Assembly (NCBI GenBank): GCA_021828865.1
Contig: JAJZCW010000021.1
Coordinates: 1 to 55,685, forward strand
Direction: 5' to 3'
DNA from: Bacillota bacterium
GTDB lineage: Bacteria; Bacillota; Bacilli; Alicyclobacillales; SLC66
DNA length: 55,685 bases
Under the pieces are notes generated by a model. The model had not been told where the DNA came from and ran no database searches. It saw only the letters and a program-made list of their open reading frames with translations. Position 1 is the stretch's first letter, and each line of letters opens with the position of its first letter. This document shows, piece by piece, positions 44,544 to 52,664 of the stretch. The position numbers were made by a program, and so were the translations under genes.

Positions 44544-45531
44544 TTAGACGTTGAATTCCTGCTTCGTCGAGGTCGCCTCTGTATGAGCAGGTCTTACGTG
44601 CTCTCCACAGGCTGTCACCGTGGAACTCACGGCCAATTTCATCAGATTCTTCGCCGTGTTCAGGTCGCGGTCATGATGACTGCCGCATTCCAAGCATGTC
44701 CATTCGCGTATCGATAGCGGCATGCTTTCTTGTTTTGTCCCACACTTCGAGCAAATTTTACTTGATGCAAACCACCTGTCCGCTACGATGAGGTCACCAC
44801 CATGCATCGCCGTTTTATACACCAACTGCCGCCGAAACTCGTGAAAGCCCATATCTCTCACCGCTCTTGCCAAACGATGATTCGCCATCATTCCTTAGAC
44901 GTTCAAATCCTCAATGACGATCACACCGTATTGACTTGCCAGTCTGGTGGTGAGTTGGTGCAGTTCGTCGTTGCGGATATTGGCTACCTTCGCGTGGAGC
45001 TTTGCGAGTTTCCGCTTGGTTTTCGCACATTGGCGGCATCTCTTCTGTATCCACCGTGATACTCACAAACCATTTGTCTGCCTTACGCGAAATGGTAGCG
45101 GATATGATCTTGCCAGAGAACCGCAACACTTCCCGCATACGTACCCATCCCAGATTCGGAATGCGAATGCGCTTGTCACTGACGGAAAATTAATCATTCG
45201 TGAGCGTAAAACTGTCATGAATCCCTTTCTTTTTGAAGGCTGGGGACTTCGCATCGCCTCGAAAAAACCGCCCAAACGGATCACCAAGGGGAATCAATTC
45301 CATTTGTGGCGCATTTTTGGTGACTTCCAGCATCCAAGGGAACTGTTCGCGCTTAATCGCGTTCAGTTGCCGACGAAGGGGAGCTTGCGTTGGTTTTTCA
45401 CCCATCTCGTATTGGCGCTTCCGCTCCGCAAGCCCCCAGTTGTAGGCAAACCGAGCCACACCACTGGCTTTAGCAACATAGGTGGCATGCTGATGGTTTG
45501 GATCAAGCGCAATCTTATGGCTTCTGTGCAA
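44544..45531 (-). pseudogene. tnpB: TnpB RNA-guided nuclease pseudogene
   Basis: Starts at TTG 45531 (HRSHKIALDPNHQHATYVAKA), a normal TnpB N-terminus. It then runs through RFAYNWGLAERKRQYE and FSGKIISATISRKADKW to the RuvC Glu in GVIVIEDLNV, the zinc ribbon CSKCG ... CLECG and the RuvC Asp in HHDRDLNTAKN. Lesions: TAA after FTLTND (45190), a frameshift near 45.0 kb, TAA after EDLNV (~44.89 kb) and an internal deletion around LGDPFGRFF. No protein can be made. The 3' guide-RNA region still looks intact by comparison with the second copy. Confidence 0.85.
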
Positions 45532-45694
45532 CGTCCACCACCTGCTTCATGCCTTCAATCAATTTCTGGTTTTTGCGTGACCGGGAACCGTAGAGCCGCG
45601 CAGAAAATATCGTAATGATTTCCAGTACATCTTTGGCAAGATCCTCTTCCAACGTGGTGTCTTTAAGGTGGCCCCATTTGTCAAGACACGGTTT
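45515..45694 (-). pseudogene. tnpA: Serine-recombinase TnpA (IS607) C-terminal fragment
   Basis: About 58 codons: TTLEEDLAKDVLEIITIFSARLYGSRSRKNQKL, ending at TAA 45515. This is the distinctive C-terminus of IS607-family TnpA, a serine transposase. The last codons overlap the start of tnpB, as is usual in these elements. The catalytic Ser and the DNA-binding N-terminus are gone, and the frame opens at a stop on its 5' side (45695-45697). Confidence 0.7.
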
Positions 45695-45866
45695 TTAAAC
45701 TTATGGTTATTTGGCTATCTTTCAGTCAAGGAATCGTGGAATACCGCAGCGTAGCGAGGATATGCCACGAAAGTCCTTGACTGGTTCAGGCCTTACCACC
45801 ATTGCGTCCGGGAAGAAGACGACTATAGGGAGGGTTCTTCCGTAATTACTACGCTCTGCAAAATCT

Positions 45867-46265
45867 CTACACAACAGCCGACGATAATGGCGTCGAATCT
45901 TGGTTTTCGTGGTAGACCGTAGCCGGGTACTGATCATCCAGTGATTGGTGCGGTCTTGTGTGGTTGTACTCCCGTATAAACTCCGTGATCCGCGTGCGAG
46001 CGTGCCGAGGCGATTCGTATTCGTGAAGGTATACCTCCTCGTACTTCAGCGTCCTCCAGAAGCACTCTGTGATAATGTTGACGAGCGCTTGCCCCTTCCC
46101 ATCCATGTTGATCTGTACACTGGCGCCTACGAGTAATTCGATGTACTGAGGACTCGTGAAATGGTTACCTTGGTCACTATAAAGAATCGTGGGTTTTGCG
46201 GTCGCAAGCGCCTCCCTTACTGCCTCCAGGAAAAATGGCATCTCCAACGTCTGATCGAGTCGCTA
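45867..46265 (-). pseudogene. IS3-family transposase (OrfB) C-terminal fragment
   Basis: An rve-type DDE integrase core fragment: ILYSDQGNHFTS with the second Asp, ECFWRTLKYEEVY with the catalytic Glu, and the closing RITEFIREYNHTRPHQSLDDQYPATVY. The first Asp, N-terminal half and OrfA are missing. It is a different IS3 subtype from the element next to it, since the two share no evident close identity. It lies head-to-head against that element's left end. Confidence 0.8.
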
Positions 46266-46352
46266 GCTCACCATTGAGCAGTATCATTTTTGTTGAGTCA
46301 GTAAACTCGTAACTCTGGACACAATGATAAAAAAACGAAAGTAGGAATCCAG

Positions 46353-46640
46353 ATGCGAGTGTATGACAAAGAATTCAAAGAAGAAGCACTGAAACTAACT
46401 GATGAAATCGGACCATCAGCGGCATCCACACAACTGGGAATCCCAACCACCACGCTTTATACATGGAGAAGCCAGCGGAATCAGCACGGGGCCTTGGCCT
46501 TTGTGGGCAGCGGTCACCAGCGGATCGATCCGAAAACGGCGGAATGGAGGGCGTTAGAAAAAAAGATCAAGGAACTAGAATCCGCCAATGATATCTTGAA
46601 AAAGGCACTCGCTTTTTTCGCAGAGAGCCAAAAGAAGTAG
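46353..46640 (+). CDS. IS3-family transposase OrfA
   Basis: A 95-aa protein with a helix-turn-helix (FKEEALKLTDEIGPSAASTQLGIPTTTLYTWRSQ) followed by a leucine-zipper-like coiled coil (WRALEKKIKELESANDILKKALAFF). It binds the IS ends. It terminates in an A-rich stretch (CAAAAGAAG) where IS3 elements shift frame to make the OrfAB transposase. OrfA itself looks intact, but OrfB is dead. Confidence 0.88.
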   Translation: MRVYDKEFKEEALKLTDEIGPSAASTQLGIPTTTLYTWRSQRNQHGALAFVGSGHQRIDPKTAEWRALEKKIKELESANDILKKALAFFAESQKK

Positions 46641-47499
46641 CGGCACGAGAATTATTTCGATTTATTTGGGCTCAAAGGGAAAAAGAGCACACCAAGCACC
46701 GCGTGAAAGTAATGTGCCAGGTGTTACAGGTCAGCGAAGCAAGCTATTATCAGTGGCTGCGTACCCGAACCCGTCTCCATCAATACGATGATCTTTTGGC
46801 GAAGATCCGTCAGATTCGTGCAGAAAATAAAGACTACGGTGCATACCGCATCTTTTTGGCCTTACCACTGTTCCACGGATATAACGGTACCTATTACGTC
46901 ATTCTGAAACTTTGCAAAATCTATCAGCTCATGCTGAAGAAGAAATATCATGCGAAGGGAATCACCAAGGCGGATCCCACTGCACAGGCCAGTGAAAACC
47001 CCATTCAACAGGATTTCAGTGCCGCTGCCCCCAATCAAAAGTGGTTGGGAGATATCACTTAAATCCCGAAAGCAGATGGCAAGCTGTATCTCAGTGCTGT
47101 CTTGGATGGTGATGATGTCGCTATTGTGGGGTTTAAGATGACGAGCCTTATGTGGGCAGAACTCTGTGTTGATGCGTTCACTCTGGCCGCCTTGCAACAT
47201 CAAGCCTATGGGATGCTATTTCATCTTGATCGCGGCAGCCAAAATACCAGTAAGTGTATCGGGAAACGCTTGCCAGGTATGGGGCGGTACAAAGTAGGCG
47301 TCATACCGGAAGATGCGATGATAACGCGAGAATGGAGTCCTTTTTTGCCACATTGAAGAGGGAGACGGTGAAAAGCATGGTGTTCCGATTCATCGAAGTT
47401 CACGATAACCGGAAACGGATTGACACCACGAAAAGTGGCTATCCCCCTCTCATGAAACGTGACCAGTATTACCGCAACCAGCTGCCACAGGTCATGTAA
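46620..47499 (+). pseudogene. IS3-family transposase OrfB, broken
   Basis: The frame after OrfA reads REPKEVAARELFRFIWAQREKEHTKHRVKVMCQVLQVSEASYYQWL, the usual OrfB start. A TAA at 47060-47062 replaces the Tyr codon of the DITYIPT-type motif that carries the first catalytic Asp region. The frame continues (ADGKLYLSAVLD, FHLDRGSQ) and then shifts near 47.3 kb before ending RMESFFATLKRETV ... DNRKRIDTTKSGYPP. So it carries one nonsense codon and at least one frameshift. Confidence 0.85.
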
Positions 47500-47587
47500 G
47501 GGCGGGTAGCTAAGGTCTTACTCCCAAGAGCTGTCGCAAGACCGTTTCCCATTTTGTTTAGGGACTAGTTCGTCAAGGTCAGGTCGT

Positions 47588-47615
47588 ATTTTCCAGGAAG
47601 GTTCGCCTGGAAAAT
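47588..47615. other. Stable hairpin inside the IS right end; stretch 47500-47864 otherwise empty
   Basis: ATTTTCCAGG (47588-47597) and CCTGGAAAAT (47606-47615) pair perfectly over 10 bp. No T-tract follows. The 365-base stretch from 47500 to 47864 holds this hairpin, the IS right inverted repeat and no convincing gene. Confidence 0.35.
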
Positions 47616-47864
47616 CTCCACCTTTCCCCTGACTTCACCGACTGATCGCTTGTATTGCCACTTTCCAGCATTACGAGTTTCATGACTAAACTAAATTTGA
47701 CAATTCCAGACAGAATAAAACACAGAAATGTGTAAATCTATACTGTGCCGCAAGAATTTAGTCAACGTTGGTGTTCGACGGGAAATAAAACCGGGTCAGT
47801 CGGCGATAGTTATCGTTGATGTCGAGAGTGCATCGGATTTGCAAATGATTTGCAAACGTGCAGA

Positions 47865-47903
47865 AAAAACAAAAGCACGGGTTTTCATCATCGTGAAAAC
47901 CCG
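47865..47903 (-). terminator. Terminator downstream of tRNA-Arg (minus)
   Basis: CGGGTTTTCA (47878 onward on plus) pairs with TGAAAACCCG. Read on the minus strand the hairpin is followed by TTTTGTTTTTT. It was probably brought by the island, as the older terminator is at 42.07 kb. Confidence 0.8.
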
Positions 47904-47921
47904 CGCCATTTCAACATTTTT

Positions 47922-47969
47922 AATGCACCCGGAGGGACTCGAACCCCCGCAAGACGCGGTTTAGGAAAC
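47922..47969. repeat. Island end (att repeat) within tRNA-Arg
   Basis: 48 bases identical to 42161-42208. They cover the 3' part of the tRNA, from the anticodon loop through the acceptor end and two bases beyond. Confidence 0.85.
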
Positions 47970-47999
47970 CACCGCTCTATCCACCTGAGCTACGGGTGC
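47924..47999 (-). tRNA. tRNA-Arg (anticodon CCT)
   Basis: A 76-nt cloverleaf: acceptor GCACCCG/CGGGTGC, D-arm GCTC...GAGC, anticodon stem GTGGT/ACCGC with loop TTCCTAA (anticodon CCT, reading AGG), and a T-arm with GGTTCGAGT. Discriminator base A; CCA is not encoded. It serves as the integration site of the neighbouring island. Confidence 0.93.
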
Positions 48000-48141
48000 G
48001 TATTTAGCTCAAACAGTATACCACAAGTGTCATATATGCTCAAACCCAAAGTCTGCAAATCAAGCTATGCGCTCAGGCTATTCCATGTTATTTCGCAATT
48101 AGGCGTGAACGCAGCAATCCAGCGATTTTTTGCCTTTTTCA

Positions 48142-48990
48142 TCAATACCCCGGTAACGACAACAATTCCTCCACCGCGCGGTGAACCGTGCGTCCGACAC
48201 TGGCATGGATCACCAGATCCGCACGTTCATCCATATAAGTGTCTTCCAGGTTGATGATGGCTAGCTTATGGCCATGGGAGACAAATTGCGGCAAACTGGC
48301 CACGGGATCCACCGAAAGTGAAGTTCCCAGAATCAACAACAAATCAGCGCGAACCACCGCATCGAACGCCTCGTCCATATGACGTACCATCTGGTCAAAG
48401 AGGACAACGTCCGGATGAAGAACAGAGGCACATTCGTTGCCCTTCATATCGTAATAGGTGCAATACGGCACTTCGTCCGCCGTGATATGCGTGATACCGT
48501 AGCGATTGTGGCATTTGGGACAGTAGGCGTGGCGGATATTGCCATGCAGTTCATATACATTCATGCTTCCCGCCATTTGATGAAGACCATCAATGTTTTG
48601 GGTGAATATCTTAACCTGTTTTCCCACCGCGGCCAGTTCAGCCAAGGCTAAATGCCCTTCATTAGGAAGCGCAGCCATAAACTTAGGATTCATAAATGCC
48701 TTTTTAAAATGTACCCAAAAATCTTCAGGGTGTGCATCGAGATAGGCATCCGACATCATCGCCAAGAGGTCTTCATTATCCCAGAAACCGTTTTCAGAAC
48801 GAAAATCAGGAATGCCAGACTCGGTACTCATGCCTGCACCAGAAAGGACGACTGTTCGGTGACTGTGGTGTAGCAAGTTCTTTAATTCATGAACTTGTGC
48901 GTCATCCGGCTCAACGATCGGCAAGTACGAATGATTGTTATGTTGTAAATGGGCCTGCGATGATGGAGATAGCTCGGAGTTATGTCCCAC
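48142..48990 (-). CDS. Sirtuin-type NAD-dependent protein deacylase
   Basis: Removes acetyl groups from lysines, consuming NAD+ and giving nicotinamide and O-acetyl-ADP-ribose. The 282-aa protein has SGAGMSTESGIPDFRS (residues 50-65), TQNIDGLH (130-137) and catalytic His149 in ELHGNI. A Cys4 zinc site uses Cys157, Cys160, Cys177 and Cys187, and GTSLSVDP closes the NAD pocket. An N-terminal ~35-residue tail precedes the core. Start GTG 48990 follows GAGGGAG. The next minus-strand gene upstream encodes a GNAT/acyl-CoA-synthetase fusion, the usual acetyltransferase counterpart, so the two probably set lysine acetylation of metabolic enzymes. Confidence 0.93.
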   Translation of the reverse strand: MGHNSELSPSSQAHLQHNNHSYLPIVEPDDAQVHELKNLLHHSHRTVVLSGAGMSTESGIPDFRSENGFWDNEDLLAMMSDAYLDAHPEDFWVHFKKAFMNPKFMAALPNEGHLALAELAAVGKQVKIFTQNIDGLHQMAGSMNVYELHGNIRHAYCPKCHNRYGITHITADEVPYCTYYDMKGNECASVLHPDVVLFDQMVRHMDEAFDAVVRADLLLILGTSLSVDPVASLPQFVSHGHKLAIINLEDTYMDERADLVIHASVGRTVHRAVEELLSLPGY

Positions 48991-49065
48991 ACTTATGCAC
49001 TCCCTCTAAGGAAAATCTACTTTTTTATAACATTACCACATCACAGGCATTTCCCAGAAGTATTA

Positions 49066-51570
49066 TTAATCTCTGTTATTTAAACGAAACCTCAACTGTT
49101 CCACTTGAATTCCGGATGCAGTCATTTTCATTTTATCCACCCGGATGCGGTGAATTTCAGGTACTGCTTCAATCAAAGACGATAGTCTCAGCAAAAATCC
49201 TGCCAGATTTTTGCCTTCCTCCTCCTTTAAGGCTTCGTCGATAGAGGACTTGGACAAATAGTACGTGGTGATCACAAGTTCCCTGGCATCGATGTCCGTC
49301 AGGGGCATGATCCGGCTTGCTTCTTTGATTTGAGGAATCGCATGGGTGTCACGATCGACGCTATGGAACACGCGCAGCGTCATAATCGGACCAAACAGGT
49401 TATCGTAAGTGATGTCAATCGCCACTTCCCGATTATAGACGGGTTTTTTCTTGTGCGTGGTGGTGTGGTTTTCTGCTTGAGTGGCATCGGAAAACGGCTC
49501 AACAACGTCAGCAGCCAGTGGTGTGCCAAGCATCAGCAATACCTGGCGCGATGCATCGGTTGATAGGTGAGATTCTCCATTTGCTACAAACTGTCGTACA
49601 TAAGTGCGGATCGCATCCAGGTCGACATCTTCAAAAATGGTCGAGACGCCCTGCTCTTTTTCCTTAAATTCAGCATAGGCCACCACCTTAGATAAGGCAC
49701 GGATGGCGTGCTCCGGAAAGGGATACACAGGAACCCGTTGTGGTCCAGCCTGAATGTAGCGTACAAGGAAATCGCCTTTCCACAAAAAGTTGGCGACCAC
49801 CGGTTTTAAAATGGGGTTGCCTGATTCATCCAACTCCGCTTCTGTCACCACCTCTTCGATAGCAGAGGTGATGGCTTGAATGATTCCTTCCTCATCCGTG
49901 AAACCAACGGGAGTAAAAATGACTACTACCGCATCAATAGAAGGATCTTTTAGCACTTGCGGCAATACTTCGCGGTAACTTTCCGCCAGTGCTTCAAATC
50001 CCAAATTGATGACGGGACCGATAAATTCGAGACCTTCTCGGACGATCGTGTCGACCGTGATGACGGCACCGCCAGCAGTATTGGTGACCACCGCAACGCG
50101 TCGCCCGCGCGGCAGAGGGACAAAAGAAAGCAATGCGGCGACATCAAATAATTCCTGAAGTGTATTGACGCGAATGATCCCAGCCTGGCGAAAAAGTGCA
50201 TCCACGGCCACATCGCGGGCGGCGAGGGTATTTAACCTCGTCTTAGAGATTTCAAGTGCACTAGGCGTGCGTGCACTCTTAACCGCGATGATTGGTTTAT
50301 TGCGCGCGATCCTTCTCGTGATTCTCCAAAACTTGCGGGGGTTACCAAATGATTCGAGGTAAAGCACGATCACTTTCGTGTTTTCATCGTCTTCCCAGTA
50401 CTGAAGCAAATCATTGCTGGATACATCTGACCGATTACCAAGGCTGACAAAGCTCGAAACCCCGACTCCAATCCGGGTGGCATAATCAAGGATGGCGATC
50501 CCAAGCGCACCAGAATGGCTCGCGATCGCGATGCTGCCAGGCGCTGGCATGATGGAAGCAAAACTGGCATTAAAGTGAACGCTTTGTTGGGTGTTGATGA
50601 TCCCTAAGCTATTGGGCCCAATCAGTCTTCGGCCCGCTTCGCGTAGCTTCCTCAAAATGGCTTGTTCCAGGTCTCTGCCTTCCGGTGAAGCATCCGAAAA
50701 GCCTGATGTGATGATCATGACCGAACTGACCCCCGCTTGGATGCTTTGATCAACGGTGGTGAGCACCTGTGAGAGCGGCACCATGATGATGGCCAAATCT
50801 ACCGCCTCAGGGACAGACTGGACATCTGGATACGCCATCACTGCGGAAACAGAAGTCGCCGTGGGGTTGACCGGGTATACCGTGCCAGAGAACTCGTTTT
50901 GTAAAATATTTTTTAATAACAGATGCCCAAGGCTACGGGGATCGCGGGAAGCACCGATCACCGCAATGGTTTTTGGTTCAAAAAACGTCCTCAGTGAAGC
51001 AATGGTGGCCTGTTTCTCGCGCCTTTCCCGTAGTGAGCGGAATTTTTCCGTATGGTTGAGAGAAAGGTATAAATGAAGAGTGTCCGATTCAAACTCGCTG
51101 ACCAGTTCATAGCCGCTAGCGCGAAAAACGCTGAGCATCTGATAATTTTCACGAAGTACATAGGCTTCAAAGCGGAGAATACCGTGATTCCACGCCACCT
51201 CGGCGAGGTACTCAAGTAGCAGCGTACCAAGTCCTTTTTTCTGAATGCGGTCATCCACCAAAAAAGCGACTTCAGCCGTTATTTCATCGACGCGGATGTA
51301 ATTGCCGACTGCCAACAGTTGATCGCCAGCAAGGCACATGAGAGCAGCACCATTATCTCCGCCATCGCCGATCATCGTGGTAATAAAATCATTCCTAAGT
51401 TCGGCTACCATATGCATGAATCGCATATACAGGCTTTCCTTAGAAACGCGCTTACCTAGATCGTGAATTAATGCACGATCGTGTTCGTTGTTCGTAGCTA
51501 GTCGCATCTCTGCCACACGACCGTCTTTTAAAATGATTCTTGTGAGTTTGGGCCCGTGTTGACGCGCCAT
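49066..51570 (-). CDS. Protein acetyltransferase: GNAT fused to ADP-forming acyl-CoA synthetase-like domains (Pat-like)
   Basis: About 834 aa from ATG 51570. Residues ~10-190 are a GNAT domain (FLVDDRIQKKGLGTLLLEYL). Residues ~210-330 are a CoA-binding fold (FEPKTIAVIGASRDPRSLGHLLLKNI). Residues ~345-640 are succinyl-CoA-ligase-like, with IASHSGALGIAILDYA and VAVVTNTAGGAVITVD. The last ~180 residues resemble the ATP-grasp domain, but the Lys-bearing half seems replaced by a short variable stretch; only DNLFGPIMTL and MPLTDIDARELV remain recognisable. Synthetase activity is therefore doubtful, while acetyl transfer is likely. GNAT is N-terminal, unlike enterobacterial PatZ. Adjacent to the sirtuin. 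Confidence 0.85.
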   Translation of the reverse strand: MARQHGPKLTRIILKDGRVAEMRLATNNEHDRALIHDLGKRVSKESLYMRFMHMVAELRNDFITTMIGDGGDNGAALMCLAGDQLLAVGNYIRVDEITAEVAFLVDDRIQKKGLGTLLLEYLAEVAWNHGILRFEAYVLRENYQMLSVFRASGYELVSEFESDTLHLYLSLNHTEKFRSLRERREKQATIASLRTFFEPKTIAVIGASRDPRSLGHLLLKNILQNEFSGTVYPVNPTATSVSAVMAYPDVQSVPEAVDLAIIMVPLSQVLTTVDQSIQAGVSSVMIITSGFSDASPEGRDLEQAILRKLREAGRRLIGPNSLGIINTQQSVHFNASFASIMPAPGSIAIASHSGALGIAILDYATRIGVGVSSFVSLGNRSDVSSNDLLQYWEDDENTKVIVLYLESFGNPRKFWRITRRIARNKPIIAVKSARTPSALEISKTRLNTLAARDVAVDALFRQAGIIRVNTLQELFDVAALLSFVPLPRGRRVAVVTNTAGGAVITVDTIVREGLEFIGPVINLGFEALAESYREVLPQVLKDPSIDAVVVIFTPVGFTDEEGIIQAITSAIEEVVTEAELDESGNPILKPVVANFLWKGDFLVRYIQAGPQRVPVYPFPEHAIRALSKVVAYAEFKEKEQGVSTIFEDVDLDAIRTYVRQFVANGESHLSTDASRQVLLMLGTPLAADVVEPFSDATQAENHTTTHKKKPVYNREVAIDITYDNLFGPIMTLRVFHSVDRDTHAIPQIKEASRIMPLTDIDARELVITTYYLSKSSIDEALKEEEGKNLAGFLLRLSSLIEAVPEIHRIRVDKMKMTASGIQVEQLRFRLNNRD

Positions 51571-51651
51571 TTTTATCACTCGCCATTCGCACCAGGATAT
51601 AGAATACATTCGTGAATGAACAAAAATGTTCCTGCCATCAGGAGACTTCCG

Positions 51652-52023
51652 TTAATTTTCTATATGGAAAAGGGGGGCAGCAAAGGTAAAAGAGAAGCCT
51701 ACGGCAGTCCACATACAGGCTAGCAACAGCCACCATCCGATATGGAGTGCTGCGGTGGAGGGAGAAAGGTTGCCGATTGACACCAAATTAAACGTTGCGC
51801 CACTCACTGGAGGATGCAGTGCAATCGCAAAAACAGCCACCAAAACACCAGCCACTCCGCCGAAAAACGCGAGCAGTCCCCACTTTTTCTCCTGCTTGAG
51901 CGGGAGAATTTGATCTTGGAAGGATAGCAGTGTCGATAATAAGTCATCCGGTATTGGGAATGGGTTTTGAAAAGCAGCGTGCAATGCCTGCTCAGTCTGA
52001 TCCATCTCATGATGGGTGCCCAT
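51652..52023 (-). CDS. Two-helix membrane protein, probable anti-sigma partner
   Basis: About 123 aa from the ATG at 52023, which overlaps the sigma-factor stop (TAATG) and follows AAGGATGG. An ATG four codons earlier sits directly on that site. Residues ~1-50 are cytoplasmic and mildly acidic/basic with helical character. Then come transmembrane segment 1 (GLLAFFGGVAGVLVAVFAIAL), an outside loop of ~25 residues and segment 2 (WWLLLACMWTAVGFSFTFAA). There is no zinc-binding H-x3-C-x2-C motif. The stop-start overlap with an ECF sigma gene suggests that it holds that sigma factor at the membrane; this is inference. Confidence 0.7.
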   Translation of the reverse strand: MGTHHEMDQTEQALHAAFQNPFPIPDDLLSTLLSFQDQILPLKQEKKWGLLAFFGGVAGVLVAVFAIALHPPVSGATFNLVSIGNLSPSTAALHIGWWLLLACMWTAVGFSFTFAAPLFHIEN

Positions 52024-52538
52024 TACTCTCGCCATCCTTCCCGTTCTAAATGTTTTTTGACATGCTGACGTGCACGGTATAGATTATTTTTCACTTGAGA
52101 GATCGGTTTACTTAGTGCAATGCTTATTTCTTCATAGGACATGTGATCGTCATAATAGAGGATCATCGCCATTTTTTCGTAAGGGGAGAGCGAATCAATT
52201 ACTTGCCATACCGCTTTCTCCGACGATTGTTTCAGGTATTCGGACTCTGCGCTGGATGACGTCGATGATGCTGTGGGTGATTGGGCTATTTTCGTTCTTG
52301 TCTTGCGTCTCTTTTCAGACTTGACGCAAAGGCGAAAAGCGATTGTCAAAAGCCAGGTCTTTGGCGATGACTCAAAACGAAACTGATGGAGATGCCGAAA
52401 AACCGCGAGAAATGTTTCCTGCGTTAAATCCTTGGATTCCTCTGCGTCTTTGGTGTATCGATAGCACCACCGGTATACATCGTGGTAATACTCGGTTACC
52501 CATTGATGGTAGAGTGGCAAAAGATTTGGCTCTGTCAT
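52023..52538 (-). CDS. ECF-type RNA polymerase sigma factor
   Basis: A 171-aa group 4 sigma factor with region 2 (YRWCYRYTKDAEESKDLTQETFLAVFRHLHQF, where the -10 is recognised) and region 4 (LSPYEKMAMILYYDDHMSYEEISIALSKPISQVKNNLYRARQHVKKHLE, the -35-binding helix-turn-helix). They are joined by a basic and Ser/Thr-rich linker. ATG 52538 follows ATGGAGCG; an in-frame ATG 12 codons earlier has no site. It is translationally coupled to the membrane protein downstream and divergent from the DUF4097-like operon, which carries an ECF-like -35 sequence, a likely target. Confidence 0.92.
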   Translation of the reverse strand: MTEPNLLPLYHQWVTEYYHDVYRWCYRYTKDAEESKDLTQETFLAVFRHLHQFRFESSPKTWLLTIAFRLCVKSEKRRKTRTKIAQSPTASSTSSSAESEYLKQSSEKAVWQVIDSLSPYEKMAMILYYDDHMSYEEISIALSKPISQVKNNLYRARQHVKKHLEREGWRE

Positions 52539-52572
52539 ACACGCTCCATTGCTAAGTGTCGCTTCCCACTTC

Positions 52573-52600
52573 ATTATGCGCCAATTATTTTTCAGTGCAA
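52573..52600 (-). promoter_or_regulatory. Sigma-A promoter of the ECF sigma gene
   Basis: Minus strand: TTGCAC (52600-52595), 16-base spacer, CATAAT (52578-52573). It lies 35 bases upstream of the sigma-factor start. Confidence 0.65.
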
Positions 52601-52601
52601 G

Positions 52602-52611
52602 TGAAACCTTT
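52602..52611 (+). promoter_or_regulatory. ECF-like -35 element for the divergent operon
   Basis: TGAAACCTTT resembles the AAC-containing -35 of ECF promoters such as those of sigma-W. It lies in the divergent space, about 55 bases before the DUF4097-like gene. No canonical CGTA/CGTC -10 is seen at 16-17 bases, so the call is tentative. Confidence 0.4.
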
Positions 52612-52631
52612 AGGGGAGTGGGGGATCTAAT

Positions 52632-52653
52632 CTGTTTAGGCGATGCTAAACAG
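52632..52653 (+). promoter_or_regulatory. Leader hairpin before the DUF4097-like gene
   Basis: CTGTTTAG (52632-52639) and CTAAACAG (52646-52653) pair perfectly around GCGATG. The hairpin ends right where the AGGGGTGAG ribosome binding site starts, so it could modulate translation. Confidence 0.45.
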
Positions 52654-52664
52654 GGGTGAGTAGT

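Larger units (their letters stand above)
44505..45694 (-). mobile_element. Degenerate IS607-type element (tnpA 3' end plus broken tnpB)
   Basis: The minus strand carries the last ~60 codons of a serine-recombinase TnpA, then an overlapping tnpB with several lesions, then a right end (CTAC/GTAG hairpin, AAGTTTGAAAGAACGG) identical in layout to the remnant at 38.6 kb. The tnpA 5' part and left end are missing. Confidence 0.75.
46293..47690 (+). mobile_element. IS3-family insertion sequence, inactivated
   Basis: Terminal inverted repeats TTGAGTCAGTAAACTCGTAA (start of 46293-46319) and its imperfect complement at 47664-47690 match at 22 of 27 positions. The 1.4-kb interior holds OrfA and a broken OrfB in IS3 order. 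No target duplication was established. Confidence 0.7.
42161..47969. mobile_element. Decayed genomic island inserted in tRNA-Arg(CCT)
   Basis: The region is bounded by an identical 48-bp direct repeat of the tRNA-Arg 3' portion (42161-42208 and 47922-47969). The intact tRNA is at the 47.9-kb end; at the 42.1-kb end only the 3' part and a terminator remain. Between them lie a protease module, GC-rich gene fragments, a dead IS607-type element and broken IS3-type genes. No intact integrase gene is present, so the island can no longer move by itself. Confidence 0.7.

Noticed and set aside
45722..45937. 71-codon minus frame between the IS607 and IS3 fragments
   Set aside because: It overlaps the end of the IS3 OrfB fragment in another frame and has no protein-like pattern or ribosome binding site.
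30634..47062. Idea of an alternative genetic code or stop-codon readthrough, from in-frame TAA/TAG in several genes
   Set aside because: TAA, TAG and TGA all end intact genes in the window normally, and most of the interrupted genes lie in a decayed island. Ordinary nonsense mutation explains them.
47728..47964. 78-codon plus-strand frame ending in PEGLEPPQDAV
   Set aside because: Its last part is the antisense of tRNA-Arg, a familiar false protein, and it has no ribosome binding site or family.
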